Source: Piromyces finnis (lineage: Eukaryota > Neocallimastigomycota > Neocallimastigomycetes > Neocallimastigales > Neocallimastigaceae). Taken from it: a DNA stretch of 64,000 nt. The position numbers and the translations under genes are program-made. Position 1 is the stretch's first letter, and each line of letters starts with the position of its first letter. The notes under the pieces were generated by a model. That model was given only the letters and a program-made list of their open reading frames with translations. It searched no databases and was not told where the DNA came from. Shown piece by piece: positions 56,824-64,000 of the stretch. Location: assembly GCA_002104945.1 (NCBI GenBank), contig MCFH01000050.1:189501-253500 (forward strand). Direction: 5' to 3'.

Positions 56824-59800
56824 ATGGATAATGAAATTCAAATGGAAAATAAAGATAATATTATTAACAAGAGTAATAAAGAATTGAATAATTTTGATGA
56901 ATTATCAATTTCAGAGCTTCAAGACAATGAAATTCAAAAAAATAAAAGTATTTCAAAAGTAACAACTAATAATGTTGTTAAAGATGTTCAGAGTATTCCC
57001 GAAATGCAAAATGATTTTGATAAGAATAATGAATTAGTAAATGGTAGTTCAATAAAATGTGAAGATATTGAATCTGAAAAAGAAAGCGATGTATATTTGG
57101 ATAATAAAGAAACCAAATGTGAAACAATGAATGAGAGTATATCAAAGTTTAATGAAGCAAATTCTGAAATGAAAATAGAATATACAACAGGAATAAATAA
57201 TAAAAATAATTTAGAAGCAAAATTCATAAATAAATTTAATGATAACGAAAATACAAATTCAAAGCTTGAAATAGATAATGAAATTAATGAAAATAATTCA
57301 ATACCTGATAATACTGCTAATACTATCATGGAATCTGAATTAAAAAAGTTATCAAATGAAAATTTGAAAAATGCAAATGTTTTGGTGGATAATAAAGAAA
57401 ATATACATGAGACCAAAGTGAATTCTTTAGTTGAAGAAAAAAAGCAAGAAACTAATACAGATAATATTTTACTTGAGGATAAAGAAATAAATCCAGAAGC
57501 AAATGAAACTTTTTCATATACATTAAAAAAAATTCAAAATTGCGTAAAGAAGTATTACCCTATTGTGACAAGTTCTGCATTTAATCTTAAAAATAATAAC
57601 CCTCTTTTATTTAAAATATTGATTGGTTTCCTTTTCGTAGTATTACTTTTTCCAAAATTATTATTATTTTTATTATTTTTAATAGTAGGTTTTATTTTAG
57701 GTTTAGCTTATATTATCCCAACAAAAGACGCAGAAAGTATAAATAACATTAAGGCAAATAGTTTGACAGAATTAAAGAGAGCTCAAAAAGTTAATTCAAA
57801 AGTTGTTGAGATTCAGCAACGTCAAGTGAAGGTATATATATTATTATTATTACTAAAATATTTTATATATTCAAATAATATAAAATTAACAACAATCAAT
57901 AATTTTTGTAATATTTATTTATTATTATATTTAAAGAGAATTGAAATTACCTCAAATGACTTTACTCCTGAAATGAAAATGGCATTAGATAATTTTACTA
58001 AAGAATTTATTGTTAATTATATTGATAAATGGTGGATAAAATTAAACCATTCTAATCAAAGTATATTTACTGACAATATAACACAAGTTTTAAATCAAGC
58101 TTATTTAACTGTTAATCAATATGCTAGAAACGTTTCAATTACGTCATTAATCGTACCAATTTTTAATCATCTAATTGAGCAAATGGTAAGTAAAAAAAAA
58201 AAAAAAATTTATTAGAGTTTAATGATATAATAATGTAATATTATGAAAAATTTTAATTTTAATATTATTTTTATATAAAATAGCAATTATACAGAGAATA
58301 TGAAAATTCAGGTTTGACACCAGAAGAATATATTAGAAAGCACAGCTATTCTAAATTAGCAAAATATACATCAAGAGAATCAGAAATAAAAATATTAAGG
58401 GATTTGGGTGGTTTAATTACAGATCAAGTTTTAAAGCAAAGTGATAAAGATTGCAATACTGCGTTTTCATTAATACAAGAAATTATGGCAACAACTGTAC
58501 TTTTACCTGTAGTAGAAAAACTCGCAGACCCATACTTTATTAATAATTTAATTTATACAAAATTAGGTGAAGAAAGTTCTAAACCAAAAAAGAAGTTACA
58601 GAAAAAAAGTTTTTCTCAAATGAATGTTTTAAAAAAAAAGAATAGTCAGACTAGTATGTTTAGCATAAATAGTTCAATAGTTGAAGACAATCAAAGTGTA
58701 TCTTCAATAGGTCAAAATTATAACCTTAATGAAGTATTATATGATAGGTTAAATGATTCACCAATAGTTTCGTATGATCAAAAAAGTGAAATTTCACTTT
58801 TAAGTGATTCAAATAATTATAAATCAAGTTTTGAAGAAGGAATGAAAGATGAGAAAATATATTATGATTTTACTAATTTTATGAAAGATCAAGAATTAGA
58901 AGAATTATTATATTTATATATTAAAATTGAACAATATAAAAATTGCTTTGAAAATGATGAATATGATTTAGATGTTGTAAGTAATTATGGATATAATATT
59001 ATTGATAACTTTATTTTCACTGAGCGTCAAACAATTCAACATAATTTACCAAATCCAAGTATTCTTGATAGATATAGAATGGAAATTGATTTTAATGTTT
59101 TAAAAGGAAGTCTTTTTGATGATTTACAAAGAGAATTATCTAACATAATGAATCAAAAATATTGGCCTGTATTCATGAAATTATATGATCGTTATAGTGA
59201 TATTAATGATAATAGTACTGATATTGATAGTGTACGTGATTTTGATGAAAATGTATCTATATTAAATCAATCAACTCTACCACCTAATGTTAGAGCTGTT
59301 GAAGAGTATTCATTAGATGAATATAATATATGTAATAAAGAAGATATGGAGATAAATGCATTTATTAATCGTGTTCCTCCTGTTATTCAAAGAAAAAATG
59401 TTATTAATAGATATCATTTATATAAGCATAGAAGAACACTTTCTGAAGCTGATTCTGTTTCTCTTAAAACATATGGTATTGATTATATTAATAAAATGAA
59501 TAATACATATGGAGAAAAGTTTATTATTAAAGATCATAAGCGAATTGATAGACATCTTGACCATTTAATTAATCTCAGTTATGATAAAGTTAAACAATAT
59601 GAAAGTGATATTAACTCAAAAAAGAAGGAAGTAGATGCGTTAGATCAAACTATTGAATATGTTATGGAGAATTTTAATAAGAGTGCCAATCAAGATGAAG
59701 AGCTTTTTCAAATTACTATTAAGAAGATTACTGCAAAAAAGATGGAATATCAAATGGAAGTTGAAGAGTTGAATCAAGTAAAATCTGCTATGGAAAGTAA

Positions 59801-61515
59801 AATTATAGAATTGAAGAGTCATCAAGAATTTAGAGCAAAATATAGAATCATAATTATTGATCCATTAAATAATTCTTTAGATAGTGATGCAGTTCTATCT
59901 GAAAATTATCAATTTCAATTAGAAGTTTATAATCTGTATAATATGAACGAAAAACATGTTCAATTTAAAACATATGAAGAATTTTATAATTTCCATTTAA
60001 TGTTAAAATTAAAATATAAGTCGATTCCTGACTTTCCAACATTTGAATATATTATATATAAAAAGAGAAGTTATAGAGATTCATTAATATCAAAACAAGC
60101 ATTACCAAAAGAAAAGCGTGAATCATCTTTTACTGACATTTATAAGATTAAAATAAATGAGCTAATTCAAGAATTAGAATATTATTTTAATACTTTAGCT
60201 AATATTCCAATAATTGGAGAAAATCATGACTTTATACAATTTGTTACAATACCTCCTCCAAAGCAAGTGTTACAAGGTCCAGCATCTGCATCAGCAGTAC
60301 CTCAGCGACAACAATCAGATATTGAACATGATCGTTTCAAAAGGTGGTCATTTAATGATAAAAAATCTAATAATAGTAGTGGTGGTTCATTATCTTCTAT
60401 GATGAATTTTATTAAGCCCTCAAAACATAAGAAGACAAAATCATCATCATTTTCTCTCAGTAGATTGAATGATAAGATTAATGATAAAATCAATGATAAA
60501 ATATTGAGTAAGACAACTAATATAAGCACAGGAAACATTTTAAGAAATATTGGACCGCATTCCAACTCGAGTTCTTCATTAACTCGTAGTCGTATTGCTA
60601 GTTTTAGTTTTGGTAAAAGCAAAAATAGGAATAGTTACCCTGCTAATAATGTTCCATTCACAAGTAATTTAGCTCAAAGTAATTTTGCTAATAATGTTGC
60701 AGCGACCAATTATTCTACCAACAACAATAACAACACCAATTATAATAGAAATAGGTCTTTTACTGATGTTGCTCTTAGAAATTACGAGCAAGACACTTAT
60801 GATATTGAAAATGATTCATATAGTATTAAATCATCTAAAGGTTCCGAGGAAAATATTAATATGAGTCCAGAAGCAGTTGATATGATTCTGGAATGCATCA
60901 TTTGGTAAGTAATTAAGTTTTTAGTTAGTATTAAGGTATATAATATTAGTCTAATTTGTTGTTATTAACATTCTTATTATTCCTATTATTATTTTATATA
61001 ATTTTTTATTTGAATGTTTCTATAATAGTTTGGTAGAAGAAATTTTCCAATTAAATAATCCTGACCAATGGATGAGACAAAAAGCTTTTCAAGTGGTAAA
61101 ACAAGTAGCATTGAAATCATTCAGTTCCAAAATCAATAATGTATTGTGTAAATTTTTAACGAAGGTATTTTCTGAAGAAAGTTTCACAAAATATATTAAT
61201 TCTCTTGATAAAAACCTATTCCATAAAAATGATGATAACGATGATAATAATGAAAACGGCAAAAAGAAAAAGAAGGAAATTTCTTATGAAGAAAAAGAAA
61301 AAATAAAGCATGATGCTAAGAAAATTTTATTAACAAGTAATAAAATTCCATACCATTATATAAGTAAAGTAGTTGGTAATCGTAATACTCAGAATGGAAT
61401 GAATCATCTTTTTGATATGTTCCAAGTTACAGAATTTAATAGACATTTAATATGTGTTATATTACAATCTATTGTAATTTGTATTTTTGATAATGATGAT
61501 ATTATTATTAATTAA
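56824..61515 (+). CDS. PXA-RGS-PX sorting nexin (SNX13/14/25, Mdm1 family)
   Basis: Members tether the ER to vacuole/lysosome or lipid droplets and bind phosphoinositides. Four exons (56824-57831, 57937-58185, 58284-60904, 61029-61515) give about 1,454 residues. The first ~255 are acidic and disordered. A strong membrane anchor follows (ILIGFLFVVLLFPKLLLFLL, then VGFILGLAYI). The PXA domain spans the next two introns (FTPEMKMALDNFTKEFIVNY, SITSLIVPIFNHLIEQM). An RGS-like domain is at residues ~610-745 (KDQELEELLYLYIKIEQYKN). A coiled coil precedes the PX domain (~937-1075: YRIIIIDPLNNS, KTYEEFYNFHLMLKLKYKS). A nexin-C domain ends the protein (CLVEEIFQLNNPDQWMRQKA). Intron 1 (57832-57936) is 105 bases with no stop in frame, so its removal is inferred from splice sites. 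Confidence 0.92.
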
Positions 61516-61815
61516 AAAAAAAATTAAAAAATCAAAATCAATATCATTTAATATATAACGTTACTTATTTATTGCTAAATAGAAAAATGTAATTATAACA
61601 AAAATGACATGTAAAAAATTTAACTTTTCTATCGTTTTTAATAAATTATTTTATCATGTTAATAATAACAACATATATATATAAATATATAAATAAAGAA
61701 AACAATAATTTATAAACATTTTTATGGTATTTAATTGTAACTTTTTTTATTTATTTATTTATTTATTATTATTATTATCATAAATAATATTACTTTGATC
61801 AGTATAAATTAACTC
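61516..61815. other. Short convergent intergenic region
   Basis: Three hundred bases between two convergent stop codons, the tightest gene spacing in the window. It is A/T-rich with a short TTTA/TTA repeat near 61745-61780; nothing else is seen. Confidence 0.65.
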
Positions 61816-63505
61816 TTAAATTGAAAATCTTTTTTTAGCTTCATCATTGATAATACAAATATGATCAAGATCTATATTTATTAGAATAGTTATATATTGT
61901 TATTAATATTAAAATGAACCATTTATATTTATCATAATTTATTGAACTATTATATATATACCTCTGTAGTGTTCATTATAATCTAGAAATTAAATAGATA
62001 TATAAATAAATAAATAAATAAATATTTAAGTATTTAAATATATAAGCATATAACTAATGAATTATTGTAATGATTATAATAAATTACCTAATGCATAACC
62101 AACAATAAATTCGTCAGGAATTGAAAAACCTATAATATAAAATTATTAATTTATTATAATTTTTAATTTATTATGATACCAATATTATTATTTTAAAATA
62201 ACTATAAATATTATGCACTTACCAACATAATCAGGCTAAATAAAATATTTAAATATAAAAAATAAATTATTAAAATAAAAATTATTATTTTAAACAAAAA
62301 TATAAAATATGGATTTAATAAAATTTTACAATGTATGGATAATCTTGATTTTCTCTTTTCTTTATTAATAAACAAGCTACTTTAATACTTCTTGGATTAT
62401 ATTGCTTAAGATATTTTAATAATTCAATCATTGTTTTACCAGTATCAACTACAATTGAGTTGATATAATAAGAAGGTTAAAAAACTTTATTTTTATAATA
62501 AAGAAAAAATATATATTAATTTATATATATTTACCAAGGTCTTCAACGATTAAAATATCCTAAATATAAAAAATTTAATTATTATATTAATATATGTATT
62601 TATTTTTAAAAATTCTTTAGGTATTTATGAATACCTTTCCTTCAAATTTTCTTAACTCTTCTTCAGATAATGAAATTTTAACATTACCAGAACTTTGAGT
62701 ATTAATATAGCTCTTAACCTATTTTATTGTATTTTATTGTATTAATAAGTATTTTATTTTTAATAATTTTTTTTTATAATAATTTTATCGTTTTTGAAGA
62801 TATTGTATATTTACTCTAATAAAATCATATGTTAATGGAACAGAACTATTGTTGATAGTTCTAATTTTTTTTATCTAAAGTAAATATTGAAAATAATTTT
62901 ATTTTTTATTAATTTGCACTTTAAATTTGAAATATATATATAAACTATTAAACCGTACTTCAGCAACTAAATCTGAAAAAAATTGATAACCTCCTTTTAA
63001 AATACAACAGACATCTATAATTGAAATTGCATGATATAAATGTATAAGTTTATAAAAAACGTTAAAAAATAATTGTAATAAATAATTACTTAATGGTCCA
63101 TTGGCATCATTCACAATATCATTTGCTAAACGAGCAATTCTGTCTTTGACAAAACCGTCTAATTATTTTTTAAAAATATTTTTAATTAAATTGAATTCAA
63201 ATGTAATTAACAATTTTTATTATATTGAATTTATGTAATTAATGTCATACACGGAATTAAAACACTTTTAATATCCTTATTATAATGTGGAGCTTATTTT
63301 TACATTTTAAACATGAATATAATTATTATATATATAATTAATCATAAAATTATAATATTAAGAAAAAAGAAATTGGAAATTTAATAAAATATATTCATTT
63401 TTATTTTTAATTAATATAATTTCTATAATAATTACGAATGCAGAATAAATCCGGGGAATATTGAATGTCACTTGTAATATCAATCCATTTATTATTAGAA
63501 GTCAT
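61816..63505 (-). CDS. HPRT1: Hypoxanthine (guanine) phosphoribosyltransferase
   Basis: A purine-salvage enzyme that joins hypoxanthine or guanine to PRPP to make IMP or GMP in the cytosol. Twelve exons (starts near 63505, 63292, 63158, 63014, 62874, 62718, 62559, 62448, 62235, 62129, 61982, 61871) close to 218 residues, the same length as human HPRT1. Family landmarks in order: FCIPPHYNKDIKSVLIPYGF, CCILKGGYQFFSDLVAE, SSVPLTYDFIRVKSY, the PRPP loop ILIVEDLVDTGKTMIELL, the base-binding KVACLLIKKREN, and PDYVGFSIPDEFIVGYALDY followed by NEHYRDLDHICII. The catalytic aspartate in VEDLVDTGKT and the base-contact lysine are present. Three exons are tiny (25, 21 and 13 bases). The sequence is of the animal-type HPRT class rather than bacterial Hpt. 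Confidence 0.96.
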
Positions 63506-64000
63506 TTTAATTTTTGTTTTTCTTATAATTATTAATAAATTAGTTATAAACTTATTTTAAAGTATTTATTGTGAATCATACACAAATTTATTACTTACAA
63601 TCTAATATACTTTATAATATTTAATAGGTTAGGTTAAATTAATATTTAAAATAAATTTTAGAGTGAAATAATTTTTTAAAAATCTTTATTTTTTTTTCCT
63701 TTTTTTTTTCTTTTATATAAATAATATTAATAGAAAGAGGAATTAAACTAAAAGAAACATACAGAATATTTAAATAACATTAGTGATGTTATAAATAATA
63801 AAAACAAAAATATTAAATAACTTGGTTATTATAATAATATTTACAAGTTGTATTTTTTTTTTTTAATAAAAGAATTAAAATTTTTTGAATTAACCGGAAA
63901 AATATATTATATAATATTTATTATTATTTTCAAAATTAGATTCTTTTAATATATTAAAACAAAAAATATATTAAAATGTTATTATGGAATCAAAACTGAG
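63506..64000. other. Region upstream of HPRT, right edge of window
   Basis: About 480 bases of A/T-rich noncoding DNA with T runs at about 63686-63712 and 63854-63865, presumably the HPRT promoter. A possible new gene start lies at the very end. Confidence 0.55.
63984..64000 (+). CDS. Possible start of a gene continuing past the window
   Basis: An ATG at 63984 reads MESKL and stays open to the edge, after an A-rich leader like those before other starts here. Only five codons are visible, so this is a guess based on divergent spacing from HPRT. Confidence 0.15.

Overview
The window looks like nuclear DNA of an early-diverging fungus, most plausibly an anaerobic gut fungus (Neocallimastigomycota) or a relative. 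The DNA is extremely A+T-rich and full of long A or T runs and AT-only microsatellites. Genes carry many short introns (about 40-250 bases, GT...AG), and several proteins have asparagine-rich insertions. A septin and a POM152-type nucleoporin argue for a fungus and against Dictyostelium, which has similar base composition. A WDR62/MAPKBP1-like protein, a CDKAL1-type tRNA methylthiotransferase and a SMG6-like PIN nuclease are the kind of genes kept by zoosporic fungi and often lost from yeasts. The lineage call is inference.

Layout, left to right: a DHHC palmitoyltransferase running off the left edge (-), a four-CBS-domain protein (+), a very long DBF4-like regulator of CDC7 kinase (-), RNA polymerase subunit RPB6 (-), nucleoporin POM152 (+), CDKAL1 (-), a SMG6/EST1-like PIN-domain protein (-), a septin (-), an uncharacterised long coiled-coil protein (-), a UBA/zinc-finger/UBX protein (+), a small unrecognised protein (+), a lysine-rich 12-residue repeat protein (+), a FUN14-family membrane protein (+), a WDR62/MAPKBP1-like WD40 protein (+), a PXA-RGS-PX sorting nexin (+) and hypoxanthine phosphoribosyltransferase (-). 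A start codon at the right edge may open another gene.

I rebuilt exon structures by hand from GT/AG junctions, keeping reading frame and family alignment. For most genes every exon phase closes. Splice positions should be right to within a base or two but have no transcript support.

The genes are ordinary eukaryotic housekeeping and regulatory genes with no operon-like or pathway clustering. They cover cell-cycle kinase control, transcription, nuclear pore, tRNA modification, mRNA decay, cytoskeleton, ubiquitin handling, membrane contact and purine salvage. I found no transposon ORFs, tRNA or rRNA genes, viral insertions or foreign cassette. The unusual material is in gene architecture (a one-codon first exon, micro-exons, a stop-free intron), in repeat-expanded proteins, and in a large poly(T)/poly(A) inverted repeat. 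I see no convincing new multi-gene system.
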